Shown here: positions 42,130 through 50,622 of the stretch, one piece after another | Position numbering within the stretch: position 1 is the first letter of the stretch | Layout of the letters: every line of letters begins with the position of its first letter | Origin: DATLLJ01 sp965229885 | Lineage (GTDB): Bacteria > Acidobacteriota > Vicinamibacteria > Vicinamibacterales > CAVVIG01 | Assembly: GCA_965229885.1 (NCBI GenBank) | Contig: CBDDJX010000003.1 | Span: forward strand, 1,612,001-1,676,000 | Direction of reading: 5' to 3' | Length of the DNA: 64,000 bases | Notes under the pieces: model-generated | What the model was told of the DNA's origin: nothing | What the model saw: the letters and a program-made list of their open reading frames with translations, nothing else | Database searches by the model: none | Made by a program: the position numbers and the translations under genes

Positions 42130-43167
42130 TCATCGTAAGGTCTTCTGATGCACGTAGCGTGCGAGCGCCTGCACGTGCTCGACCGGCGTCGAGGGCAGGA
42201 TGCCGTGGCCCAGATTGAAGATGTGCCCCGCCCGTCCACCCGCGCGCTCAAGGACGTCGTCGGCCGCCGCGACGAGGCGATCGAGCGGGCCCAGCAGCAC
42301 GGTGGGATCCAGGTTGCCCTGGATGCCGCGATCGAATCCGATGCGCTCCCAGGCTTCGTCGAGCGGCGTGCGCCAGTCGGCGCCGATGACGTCGCCCCCT
42401 GCGGCCCGCAGTTCACCGAGAATCGCTCCGGTGCCGACGCCGAAGTGGATCGTCGGCACGCCCGAGGGCGCCACCTTTTCGAAGATCCGCCGCATGTGGG
42501 GCAGGATGAATTCACGATAGTCTCGGGCGTCGAGCGCCCCCACCCAGGAATCGAACACCTGGACAACATCCACTCCGGCCTCGACCTGCGCGAGCAGATA
42601 GTCGCCAATGACGTCCGCGATCAGTTCGCAGAAGCGGTGCCACGCCGCCGGCGCTCCATACATCAACGCTTTCGTGTGCGCGAACGACGTCGAGTGTCCG
42701 CCTTCGATCGCGTAGGAGGCCAGCGTGAACGGCGCGCCGGCGAAGCCAATGAGCGGGACGCGTCCGGCAAGCGCCTGCTTGATCTGACGGATGGCGTCGA
42801 GCACGCAGGCGAGCGATTCGCGCGGTTCGAACCGCCGGACACGGTCGAGGTCCGCCTCGCTGCGCAGTGGATGCTCAATCGAGGGACCTTCGCCGTGAAT
42901 AAAGTCGAACGGGATGCCCATCGGTTCGAGGGGCAGAAGAAGATCCGAAAACAGAATTGCCGCGTCCACCTCGATGCGGCGAATGGGCTGGAGCGTGACT
43001 TCGGTCGCGAGATCGGGTGTGCGGCACAGATCGAGGAGCGAGTACCGCTCGCGGAGCGCGCGATATTCTCGCATGTACCGGCCGGCCTGCCGCATGAACC
43101 AGACCGGTGTCGCGTCCACCGGTTCCCGCCGGCACGCTCTGAGGAATCGGCCGTCCGCGTCGGTCAG
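42130..43167 (-). CDS. hemE: Uroporphyrinogen III decarboxylase
   Basis: 345 residues from a CTG at 43167. Decarboxylates the four acetate arms of uroporphyrinogen III to coproporphyrinogen. Signature PVWFMRQAGRYMREYRALRE near the start, FAGAPFTLASYAIEGG in the middle (substrate-binding block). The first classical start in frame is GTG 43119, which leaves only five residues before PVWFMRQ. Homologous text (TDADGRFLRACRREP) extends to CTG 43167, preceded by CGGAG at a good distance, so I use CTG. First gene of the haem operon. Confidence 0.92.
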   Translation of the reverse strand: MTDADGRFLRACRREPVDATPVWFMRQAGRYMREYRALRERYSLLDLCRTPDLATEVTLQPIRRIEVDAAILFSDLLLPLEPMGIPFDFIHGEGPSIEHPLRSEADLDRVRRFEPRESLACVLDAIRQIKQALAGRVPLIGFAGAPFTLASYAIEGGHSTSFAHTKALMYGAPAAWHRFCELIADVIGDYLLAQVEAGVDVVQVFDSWVGALDARDYREFILPHMRRIFEKVAPSGVPTIHFGVGTGAILGELRAAGGDVIGADWRTPLDEAWERIGFDRGIQGNLDPTVLLGPLDRLVAAADDVLERAGGRAGHIFNLGHGILPSTPVEHVQALARYVHQKTLR

Positions 43168-43340
43168 TGGGGCGCTCCGGGCAGACTGCGGGCGAGACCG
43201 ACCTCGGGACGGCGTTCTTCAGCGAGGCGCAGATCATTTTCCATGGAGGCGGCGGCTACCGGCACGGAGGCATTGTAACTGACAATCCATGCTAGACTTC
43301 CGCGTTTGATCTCGACTTGGCAGCCCTTTGGAGGCGTCTG

Positions 43341-43985
43341 GTGAGCCCGATTCTCGTACGGCCGGTCCGCGAGCAGCTTGAACACGATCGTGTCATCCGG
43401 CTGCTGCAGGCCAGGAACCGGCGCCGTTTCGAGGCGGGGATCAACCCCGGAGCTGAGGAAAATGTCCCGGTCGGGAGCGGCGCGTCGGCCCTGTATCCCG
43501 ACCTCGTCCTGCAGTCGCCCGAACGTGGTCATCGGCTGCAGACCGTCGTCGAGGTGGAAACCGGCGAGTCGGTGAACCATTTGGAGGCCCTCGCCCAGTG
43601 GGCCCACTACGGCCGGCTGCGCGTTCGGTTCCACCTGTACGTGCCCGCCAGCATGGTTGACGTGGCCCGCCGACTCTGCGAGGACAATCAGATTCACGTT
43701 GGCGAGATCTGGAGCTACCACACCATCGGCGATCAGGTTCGCTTCACGCTTGCTCATCGCCGCCGCGACGTCCCTGGCGGCCCCTCGCGCGAACGTGCGG
43801 CGGCACCCGCTGTCGCGCCACGGCGCACCCGGACGGCCCGCCGGACCGCGAAGAGTGCATCCCGCCGCGGGCGGAAGCGGAAAAAGCCCGCGAAAAAGCC
43901 CGCGAAAAAGCCTGCGAAGAAGCCCGCGAAAAAGCCTGCGAAGAAGCCCGCGAAGAAGCCCGCGCGGGTGCAGAAGCGCCGATAG
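43341..43985 (+). CDS. PD-(D/E)xK-like domain with lysine-rich histone H1-like tail
   Basis: 214 residues from GTG 43341 (GGAGG eight bases upstream). The N-terminal domain (about 1-140) contains ALYPDLVLQSP followed by LQTVVEVETGESV, the spacing of a restriction-endonuclease fold (PD...ExE) with the usual Lys absent, so it may be inactive. The C-terminal 70 residues are Arg- then Lys-rich and end in about seven KKPA units, like histone H1 tails, and should bind DNA without sequence preference. No family name known to me. It is read with the next gene (17-base gap). Confidence 0.7.
   Translation: MSPILVRPVREQLEHDRVIRLLQARNRRRFEAGINPGAEENVPVGSGASALYPDLVLQSPERGHRLQTVVEVETGESVNHLEALAQWAHYGRLRVRFHLYVPASMVDVARRLCEDNQIHVGEIWSYHTIGDQVRFTLAHRRRDVPGGPSRERAAAPAVAPRRTRTARRTAKSASRRGRKRKKPAKKPAKKPAKKPAKKPAKKPAKKPARVQKRR
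43881..43965 (+). repeat. 12-base tandem repeat encoding KKPA
   Basis: About seven units of AARAAGCCYGCG inside the gene at 43341-43985. Unit differences are all at wobble positions, so the amino acid repeat is held by selection rather than by very recent slippage. Confidence 0.9.
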
Positions 43986-44002
43986 GCGAACGAGCACGCA
44001 GG

Positions 44003-44569
44003 GTGGCCTACCTCAAGTTTTCGCGCGACAAACGGGGTTACGAACACGTCGCGCTTGTTCAGCCGACGAGTCGCGGTAGGGCGAGGCCGAGTGTGCTGTA
44101 CTGGTTTTGCACGCCGCCCGGCATCAAGGTCGGCCGCTCGCCCTTCGATCCCGAAATGCGACGCGCGCTCGAGGCGCAGAATCCCGACGTGGTGTTCGAT
44201 TGGGAGGCGATCACTCGCACGCCCATTCCTCCGCCGGTGGAGCCCGAGCGATGGCGTGAGCGCCGGCGCCTGGAGCGCGCTTTCCGGGCGGCATCAGAAA
44301 CCGAGGAGTCCGCGTCAATCGCCGACGTGAGCGAACAGCCGGCGCAGCCTGAGATCCAGGCTGCGCCGGCCATGGTCCCACCGGCGGAAGAGCCTTCTCC
44401 CATTGCGATCGAGGACCTGGATGCGACCGCGGAACCTGCAGTCGCGTCCAACCTGATGGCGCCCACCGGGCCGGCTGCGGCCACCGCAGAAGCCGACCCG
44501 GCTCGGCTAGGCCATCGCCGCCGGAGGCGGCGACGCGGACGACCCAAATCCCAAGTTCAGGGTTCATAG
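44003..44569 (+). CDS. Small protein with AT-hook-like basic tail
   Basis: 188 residues from GTG 44003. N-terminal domain of about 95 residues (MAYLKFSRDKRGYEHVALVQ, LYWFCTPPGIKVGRSPFDPE, NPDVVFDWEAI) is compact and of unknown family. A long Pro/Ala/Glu-rich linker follows. The extreme C-terminus is GHRRRRRRRGRPKSQ, containing the RGRP core of an AT-hook that enters the minor groove of AT-rich DNA. It forms a unit with the lysine-tailed protein upstream. Together they look like nucleoid-associated proteins, which is inference. Confidence 0.65.
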   Translation: MAYLKFSRDKRGYEHVALVQPTSRGRARPSVLYWFCTPPGIKVGRSPFDPEMRRALEAQNPDVVFDWEAITRTPIPPPVEPERWRERRRLERAFRAASETEESASIADVSEQPAQPEIQAAPAMVPPAEEPSPIAIEDLDATAEPAVASNLMAPTGPAAATAEADPARLGHRRRRRRRGRPKSQVQGS

Positions 44570-44583
44570 TTCGAACCCTGAAC
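44555..44583. terminator. Hairpin overlapping the stop of the AT-hook gene
   Basis: GTTCAGGGTTC (44555-44565) pairs with GAACCCTGAAC (44573-44583), seven-base loop. It contains the TAG stop. No T run, so it may be an attenuator or repeat rather than a classical terminator. Confidence 0.5.
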
Positions 44584-44613
44584 GGTGACGAGGAACACGG
44601 TATAATTGGCCCT

Positions 44614-45948
44614 ATGGAATTGAACATACGGGGGGTGTGGTCTGCGGCCTGGCTGGCCGTCCTTACCGCCGGCCTGTGCGCGCAGGCCGGCACGCCTGCG
44701 CCTGCTGCACCCGCGCTCCAGATCGACGCACTGCAGCCGACCTTTAAAATCCAGGTCGATCTGGTGTCGACCGACGTCATTCCCCGCGACGAAAAGGGGA
44801 ACTTCGTCGCCGATTTGACCAAGGGCGAATTTGAGATCTTCGAGGACAACGTGAAGCAGGAGATCTCGTCAATGACGGTCAGCCACGGCGGCCGCGTTAC
44901 GAACATCCTGGCGCCGCCACCGCCAGTGCTGGCCTCTGAAGGTCTGGTCCTACCGCCGACACGGCCCGTGAGCGACGTGTCGGGCCGCATCTTCATGTTC
45001 TTCATCGACGATCTGCATCTGCAGTTCGGCAGTAGCGGCCGCGTTCGCGAACTGTTCAAGAAGATCTCGAAGCAGCTCATTCACGACGGCGACCTCTTCA
45101 GCATGGTCTCGAGCGGTCCCTCGTCGATCTCCGTGCCGATGACCTACGACAAGCGGCGGTTGGATGAGGCGATCAAGAAGATGACCGGCTCCGAGCTGAG
45201 GCCGGATGAAGTCATCAACCAGTCGGGCCACAACCCCGGAGTGCCGGCCGAGGTCCGCTTCCGCGTTAATACCGCGCTCAGAACGGTCTTCGGGGTGCTT
45301 CAGGATCTGGATAAAGTACACGATCGCAGGAAGGCCCTCGTGTACGTCAGCGATGGTTACGACCTCAATCCGTTCGAGGCGGCGCGCCTTGGGCTCATGG
45401 ATTCGGCCTCGCCGTTCCTCCAGAACGACCGGCTGCGCGCGTTGAATCAGCAGATCCAGGGGGAGGGCGGCGGGACCTATAGGCCGAGGACCACGACGGG
45501 GAATTCCGGCGTCTTCAGCGACGGCGATCTCTGGTCGATGCTGGGGGAATTGACCCGAGAGGCGAATCGGTCGAACGTCACGATGTACACGATCGACCCG
45601 CGTGGTCTGATGGGCCCGCTCTCGGACATCGATCAACAGGTGGATCCCCGGCAGTGGCGGGACTATGTCCGCAAGTCGCAGGACAGCCTGCGTATCCTCG
45701 CGGAGGATACCGGCGGGATCGCCGTCGTCAACATGAACGACTTCGACAAGGCGCTAAAGCGGATCGACGCGGATTCGAGCGATTACTACGTGCTCGGTTA
45801 CTACTCGAGCAATCCCGACCCCACCCAGCGCCGCCGGAAGATTGAAGTGCGTGTGACGCGCCCGAACATCAGCGTTCAGTCGCGTAAGGAATACGTGCTG
45901 AGGGCGGTGCCAGTCCCGCCAGCACCGGGGCCGGCGAAACAGCCATAG
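44614..45948 (+). CDS. Exported VWFA-domain protein, acidobacterial type
   Basis: 444 residues. Signal peptide to about residue 24. The first domain has the phrase VDLVSTDVIPRDEKGNFVAD then LTKGEFEIFEDN typical of the 'VWFA-related' domain proteins enriched in Acidobacteria. A von Willebrand A-like domain follows (RIFMFFIDDLHLQFGSSGRV, with an altered DxSxS metal site: DDLHLQF), then RKALVYVSDGYDLNPFE. It ends YYVLGYYSSNPDPTQRRRKI. Role unknown; probably protein interaction in the periplasm. It is the best phylum marker in the window. Confidence 0.88.
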   Translation: MELNIRGVWSAAWLAVLTAGLCAQAGTPAPAAPALQIDALQPTFKIQVDLVSTDVIPRDEKGNFVADLTKGEFEIFEDNVKQEISSMTVSHGGRVTNILAPPPPVLASEGLVLPPTRPVSDVSGRIFMFFIDDLHLQFGSSGRVRELFKKISKQLIHDGDLFSMVSSGPSSISVPMTYDKRRLDEAIKKMTGSELRPDEVINQSGHNPGVPAEVRFRVNTALRTVFGVLQDLDKVHDRRKALVYVSDGYDLNPFEAARLGLMDSASPFLQNDRLRALNQQIQGEGGGTYRPRTTTGNSGVFSDGDLWSMLGELTREANRSNVTMYTIDPRGLMGPLSDIDQQVDPRQWRDYVRKSQDSLRILAEDTGGIAVVNMNDFDKALKRIDADSSDYYVLGYYSSNPDPTQRRRKIEVRVTRPNISVQSRKEYVLRAVPVPPAPGPAKQP

Positions 45949-45971
45949 GGCGGCTTCGGGCTTTTCAGGCT

Positions 45972-46910
45972 CTAGGAAGACTTCAGACGCGCCTGCCGGT
46001 CGCGGAGATCAGCTTTGCGCATGCGGGCCGTGCCACCATTCGGAAGCTCGCGGCGAGTCGTGGCGCGAGTCCGTTCCGCGGCGATCTTCAGATACGCTTC
46101 GTCAAGATCGGCCCCGATAAAACCAACGCCGACCCTGGCACACGCGACCGCCGTGCTGCCCAGCCCCGTGAACGGGTCCATGACGACCTCGGTGCGCGCC
46201 AGCCCGTGGAGGCGCAGGCACTGTTCCGGGAGGCGTGACGGGAACGTGGCCGGATGCGGACGATCCCTGTCGCGCCGCTGGATCGTTTCATACGGGATGA
46301 ACCACGTGTTGCCGCGGCAGCGTACGCCCTGCGCGCCGGCGCGCCACCGGCCCACATTGGATTGATCCTGGTAGGGCACGCCAAGCGCAAGCCGGTCGAG
46401 GCTTGTGGATCCCTGCGGCGTGAAGTGAAAGATGAACTCGTGGCAGTCGTTGACGAACCGATCGCTGTTGATTGGCTTGTAGTGGCCGACTGCCAGATCG
46501 CGTGTCAGGCCGGCGGCCGCCCCGGCAGACTCCTGATCGATCGCGATCGACTTGATCCAGTGGATGACGTTCTGCATCCGCAGATGCGACCGAACAGCCT
46601 GCGCGACGTCGAGCGCCGTCCATGGATCGCTTGGCCTGGCCCCCACGTTGACGAAGAGGGACCCATCAGGCCGCAGCACACGGGCCGCGGCGGCCACCCA
46701 TCGGTTCGTCCATTCGAGATACGCCGCCGGAGAGAGGGAGTCCTGGTAGCGGCTGTACTGAATCCCGAGGTTGTACGGCGGCGAGGTCACGATCACGTCG
46801 ACGCTCCGGGCGGGAAGCTGCCGGAATACATCGAGGCAGTCCGCCAGGTAGAAGCGGCTCGCCGAGCGGCCTGCGCCGACGCTGTCATACGGTTTAAGAA
46901 GCACGGACAT
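45972..46910 (-). CDS. Orphan DNA methyltransferase, beta class
   Basis: 312 residues. Catalytic motif IV DVIVTSPPYNLGIQYSRY lies near residue 40 and the SAM-binding FxGxG motif (VVMDPFTGLGSTAVACARVG) near residue 255. This order defines beta-class amino-methyltransferases. SPPY is more common in N4-cytosine enzymes, DPPY in N6-adenine enzymes, so m4C is more likely but not certain. The middle holds a target-recognition segment. No restriction endonuclease gene is adjacent, so it may be a regulatory orphan. Confidence 0.87.
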   Translation of the reverse strand: MSVLLKPYDSVGAGRSASRFYLADCLDVFRQLPARSVDVIVTSPPYNLGIQYSRYQDSLSPAAYLEWTNRWVAAAARVLRPDGSLFVNVGARPSDPWTALDVAQAVRSHLRMQNVIHWIKSIAIDQESAGAAAGLTRDLAVGHYKPINSDRFVNDCHEFIFHFTPQGSTSLDRLALGVPYQDQSNVGRWRAGAQGVRCRGNTWFIPYETIQRRDRDRPHPATFPSRLPEQCLRLHGLARTEVVMDPFTGLGSTAVACARVGVGFIGADLDEAYLKIAAERTRATTRRELPNGGTARMRKADLRDRQARLKSS

Positions 46911-47049
46911 CGTGTGTCTCGTCTTGTTTCGGTCGGGAGGTAGGCGTGCGTTAGGGTGTGTCGCTAAAATGGGTCAGACAGCCGAGAATAGTGTGGTCTG
47001 GCGGTCACACCTGCGACCGACCCTCGCGCCGGTCGGACCAGTTAGGGAA

Positions 47050-47259
47050 CTATGACGCCTTGGCGACGACGGAGATAGGGGACACGGTCGCCAGACGCTC
47101 GGTCACCACGGTGTGGTTGCGGCGATGCCCGTGACTTCCGCACGCCAGCCCTTTTTCCTCCACGTACGCCAGTTCGCGGCTGGACGCCACCTCGCGGTAG
47201 CGGCCAATGACGCAGCCGCAGGCGAGAGTGGTGTAACCGAGAAGCCGAACGAGACTCAT
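47050..47259 (-). CDS. Small cysteine/histidine protein, 69 aa, unknown
   Basis: From ATG 47259, with AAAGGAG ten bases upstream. Residues 13-17 are CGCVI and later KGLACGSHGHRRNHTV, which together give three Cys and several His, a possible small metal-binding fold. The N-terminus is hydrophobic (LVRLLGYTTLACGC). No named family. It is divergent from the M20 peptidase gene and stands alone. Confidence 0.55.
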   Translation of the reverse strand: MSLVRLLGYTTLACGCVIGRYREVASSRELAYVEEKGLACGSHGHRRNHTVVTERLATVSPISVVAKAS

Positions 47260-47471
47260 GAAGCGCTCACTCCTTTGGTATTGGAGCAGAGCAATCGCTG
47301 TGCCGCTGAGCCCGGACTCTCTTGCCCATTCTTGGTAAACGCATCTGCCATAAATCTCGAACAGAAAACTGAACCTAGAGACTAAGACCCTGGACCGAAG
47401 AATACTGAACCTTCGAACCCATGTTCGTTTATTGGATACCCAGCCACTCAATTTGGATAGTATTTTGGTGC

Positions 47472-48734
47472 ATGGCGTGTAAAAGGGTGGCGCTCACAGC
47501 CGTAGTCTGGTTCGTCGTGGCGGCGTCGGTGATCCGGGCGCAGGAATCACCGGACCGCGCCGTATTCGCGCTGACACAACAGCCGGCCGTGAAAGCCGCG
47601 CTCGCCGTGGCAAGGGCCAGTGAGCCGCAGACGATCGAGATCCAGATCCGCCTCACCGAAATCGCCGCGCCTCCCTTCAAGGAAACCGCGCGCGGCGAAG
47701 AAATGAAGCGGCTGTTTCAGGAGGCAGGCCTCCGGAACGTCCGGGGCGATAAGGCCGGCAACGTCCTCGGCGACCGACCCGGTGCGGCGCTCCACCCGCA
47801 CATCGTCGTCGCCGCCCATCTCGATACGGTCTTTCCCGAGGGCACGAACGTGAAGGTGAGGCGCAAGGGCTCGGTCCTGTACGCACCGGGGATTGGCGAT
47901 AACGGCCGGGGCCTCGCCATGCTCGTCGCCATCGCCCGCGCACTGAATCAGGCGGGCGTCCAGACGCCGGGGTCGATCACGTTCGTGGCTGACGTGGGCG
48001 AAGAGGGGCTCGGCGACCTGCGCGGCATCAAGACGATTTTTGACGACACGCTCAAGGGCACGGTCGATCGCTTTGTGACGATCGACGGGACCGGCATGGG
48101 GGTGGCGCACACCTTCGTCGGCAGCCGGCGTTATCGCGTGACCGTCAGGGGGCCGGGCGGCCACAGCTTCGCCGATTTCGGCATGCCGAATCCCATCGGG
48201 GCGCTGGGCCGCGCAATTGCGAAAATCGCGGAGTTTCAGGTGGCGCCAGATTCGCAGACGACCTTCAACGTCGGGCGGATCGGAGGCGGGACGTCGGTCA
48301 ATTCGATCCCGGCCGATGCCTGGATGGAAGTGGACCTGCGGTCGACGGATCGTGCGGCGCTTGCCGGTCTCGATGCCCAGCTGCAGAAGGCGCTCGACGC
48401 CGCGCTGGAGGCCGAGCATGCGCCGTGGCATCAACCCCGCGTCCTGACCATGACGAAGGAGCTGGTGGGAGACCGTCCGGCGGGCGCCACTCCGGTCAAC
48501 GCGGGCGTCGTGCAGGCGGCGCTGGCTGCGACCCTCGCCGTCGGTGCCGTGCCGACGACGACCGTCAGCTCGAGCGATGCCAACTATCCCACGACGCTTC
48601 GGATTCCGTCGGTGCAGATTGGCGGCGGCGGGAAAGGCGCGGACGCTCACGCGCCGAATGAGTCGTTCGATACCACCGACTCGTGGCGCGGGACAGAACG
48701 CGCGCTGCTCTTGACGATCGCCCTTGCTCAGTGA
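47472..48734 (+). CDS. Exported M20-family metallopeptidase
   Basis: About 420 residues from ATG 47472; ATG 47421 is also in frame. Signal peptide ending ASVIRAQ. Two-zinc peptidase motifs: VVAAHLDTVFPEG (His-x-Asp), GIGDNGRGLAMLVAIARALN (bridging Asp), FVADVGEEGLGDLRG (Glu-Glu), and a final His in ADAHAPNESFDT. The dimerisation domain lies in the middle (GPGGHSFADFGMPNPIGALG). It removes residues from peptides in the periplasm. A perfect palindrome follows the stop. Confidence 0.9.
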   Translation: MACKRVALTAVVWFVVAASVIRAQESPDRAVFALTQQPAVKAALAVARASEPQTIEIQIRLTEIAAPPFKETARGEEMKRLFQEAGLRNVRGDKAGNVLGDRPGAALHPHIVVAAHLDTVFPEGTNVKVRRKGSVLYAPGIGDNGRGLAMLVAIARALNQAGVQTPGSITFVADVGEEGLGDLRGIKTIFDDTLKGTVDRFVTIDGTGMGVAHTFVGSRRYRVTVRGPGGHSFADFGMPNPIGALGRAIAKIAEFQVAPDSQTTFNVGRIGGGTSVNSIPADAWMEVDLRSTDRAALAGLDAQLQKALDAALEAEHAPWHQPRVLTMTKELVGDRPAGATPVNAGVVQAALAATLAVGAVPTTTVSSSDANYPTTLRIPSVQIGGGGKGADAHAPNESFDTTDSWRGTERALLLTIALAQ

Positions 48735-48790
48735 AAAAGGGGACGGGAGTCAGTTTTCTGGATTCGTAAAACGACTCCCGTCCCCTTTTT
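48734..48790. terminator. 18-base palindrome, bidirectional terminator or REP
   Basis: AAAAAGGGGACGGGAGTC and its exact complement GACTCCCGTCCCCTTTTT flank a spacer of about 21 bases. With A and T runs at its two ends it can end transcription in both directions between converging genes. The sequence type resembles REP palindromes spread by RAYT transposases. The arm also encodes the last residues of the minus-strand gene. Confidence 0.8.
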
Positions 48791-49295
48791 CTTTGATGTT
48801 CCGGAATCGTTGGAGGTCCGCGGCGCGCTGCCGGGCGGCGACCTGCCGCGCGACGACGAGGCGGATGATGAACAGCACGTGGGCGCCGCCGATGATTGCG
48901 AGTTCGACGCGCACCGCCTCAGCCAGCAACACCGGCACGAAATTGCACGCCGTGGCCAGGCCAAAAAACACGGCGAACAGCGGGTCGCTTCCGGTGCCGG
49001 CCAGCGGGGCGCCGAAGGCCATCGCCGTCTGCTCCCACCGGTCCTCATGAAACACCTGGAGATATCGGCCTATTCGTTCCGCCCCGACGTGCAACGCAAA
49101 GACCGCTTCGAACGTTCCTGCCAGCAGAACCAGCGGCAGGACCGTGACGAGCGGGATGGAGACAAGCGCGGTTGACAGCGAGACGACGGCCCAGGCGGCC
49201 AGGCCGACCACGAATGCGCACGTCCGTACACTGCCGCGCTGGCTGATCGTCGCCCGGAGGGCCTTGTATTCCTGGAGGTCGCGTTCTGTCATCAC
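48750..49295 (-). CDS. Membrane protein of unknown function, 181 aa
   Basis: Two ATGs at the start (49295 and 49292). A short helical head (LQEYKALRATISQRGSVRT) is followed by two adjacent membrane helices (to about residue 65), a loop with HEDRWEQTAMAF, and two more hydrophobic helices (ACNFVPVLLAEAVRVELAII). The C-terminal residues KEKGDGSRFTNPEN are encoded by the palindrome, an acquired tail. Family not named to my knowledge. Confidence 0.65.
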   Translation of the reverse strand: MMTERDLQEYKALRATISQRGSVRTCAFVVGLAAWAVVSLSTALVSIPLVTVLPLVLLAGTFEAVFALHVGAERIGRYLQVFHEDRWEQTAMAFGAPLAGTGSDPLFAVFFGLATACNFVPVLLAEAVRVELAIIGGAHVLFIIRLVVARQVAARQRAADLQRFRNIKEKGDGSRFTNPEN

Positions 49296-49491
49296 CTGCT
49301 CCCGTCTTCTGCGACTGGTGCGGGAGCGTGGCCGGCCGATAAGTAGCTACAGGCGCTGTCCTGATCCCATATCGGAGTCTGCGTGTTCCGGTAGCAGGAC
49401 GTGAAGGCTGAGGCGGCCATGATTTGCTTGCGGAGTTGGAGTTCTCTGCTTTACAATGCCGACACGTAAGCGACATCATTGTCCGGTGCGG

Positions 49492-50577
49492 ATGAGCCAG
49501 GTGAAAAAGAATCTACTTTTCCGGATCGGACCCTTGACGCTCGCGAGCCTCGTCGGCATAGCCGCCCCGGCTGACGCACAGACGAAGGCCGCTGCAACGC
49601 CAGCGGCGCCCACGCAAACCGTTACGCCGAGCACGCAGTATTCCGCCGAGCGCTCACGCACTCGTAGAGCTGCGCGTGCGCGTGCGCGCGCCGCCGCCAG
49701 GTCACGCGCCGAAGCGGTCCCGCGCTACAAGACGGACGCGAGCGGTGCGGTGGTTCCCGATCTGCATGCGGAAGCGGCCATTATCTACGATCCGGAGACC
49801 AACGAGATCCTCTGGGAACAGAACTCACAAGAACTGCGGTCCATTGCCAGCATCACGAAAGTGATGACGGCGACCGTGTTCCTCGAAGACAATCCCGACT
49901 TAACGGAGCCGGTCACCATCGCTCGCAGCGACGTGTTCCGGGCGTCGACCACTCGCCTGCGAGCGAACGATAAGGTGACGGCCGACGATCTGCTGCACCT
50001 ACTGCTCATCTCGTCGGACAATGCCGCCGCACGCGCGTTTGCGCGCATCTCGAAGTACGGTTCGGCCGGCTTTATCGATCGGATGAACGCAAAGGCGTTC
50101 GAACTCGGACTTGAAAGCACCAGCTACGTCGACCCCGCGGGTCTCCTGTCCGCCAACGTGTCGTCGGCGTTCGACATGGCGCGGCTCATCACGCTCGCCT
50201 CCAACGACGAGCGCATCGCGTCGGTCATGCGGATACCCCAGTACACCGTGCGGACCTCCAACAAGAGGCCGCGCAAGGTCACGTTCCGCAGCACGAATCG
50301 TCTGCTGGGTCGCCCGGATGTCGACGTCAGGGCGGGAAAGACCGGCTTTATCTCGAAGTCCGGCTATTGCCTGGCCACATTTCTCCGGTTGCCTCAGGGC
50401 GGCCCACAGGTCGCCGTCGTGGTGCTCGGCGCCAGGTCGAGCGCCGGTCGCTTCCGCGAAACGCGCAACCTGTTCGACTGGCTGTCCGCGAAGACCTCTG
50501 CGATCTTCAGTGTGGCGTCATCGCCAGGGTCGCCGGTGTCTCCTGTGATGGCAGTGGCCCAGGCCTACGTCCAGTAA
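49492..50577 (+). CDS. D-alanyl-D-alanine carboxypeptidase (S11 family)
   Basis: 361 residues from ATG 49492; ATG 49456 is an alternative. Signal peptide ending AAPADAQ, then a linker with an unusual run of Arg and Ala (RTRRAARARARAAARSRAEA). The penicillin-binding domain has all three motifs: SITK (nucleophile Ser), SSDN and KTG (AGKTGFISKSGYCLA). It trims peptidoglycan side chains. The basic linker may hold it to the wall or membrane. No C-terminal amphipathic anchor of the DacA kind is seen. Confidence 0.88.
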   Translation: MSQVKKNLLFRIGPLTLASLVGIAAPADAQTKAAATPAAPTQTVTPSTQYSAERSRTRRAARARARAAARSRAEAVPRYKTDASGAVVPDLHAEAAIIYDPETNEILWEQNSQELRSIASITKVMTATVFLEDNPDLTEPVTIARSDVFRASTTRLRANDKVTADDLLHLLLISSDNAAARAFARISKYGSAGFIDRMNAKAFELGLESTSYVDPAGLLSANVSSAFDMARLITLASNDERIASVMRIPQYTVRTSNKRPRKVTFRSTNRLLGRPDVDVRAGKTGFISKSGYCLATFLRLPQGGPQVAVVVLGARSSAGRFRETRNLFDWLSAKTSAIFSVASSPGSPVSPVMAVAQAYVQ

Positions 50578-50622
50578 ACCCGCAGGCTCCAGGCTTAGGG
50601 CTTCAGCGAGAGCCAAGAACCT

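Noticed and set aside
43881..43965. CRISPR-like array from regular 12-base repeats
   Set aside because: Repeats are contiguous, in frame and code for KKPA; no spacers are present.
43164..43997. Long minus-strand frame with FAGFF repeats opposite the lysine-rich gene
   Set aside because: It is the antisense of the KKPA repeat; the plus-strand gene has a ribosome site, wobble-type variation and a good downstream neighbour.
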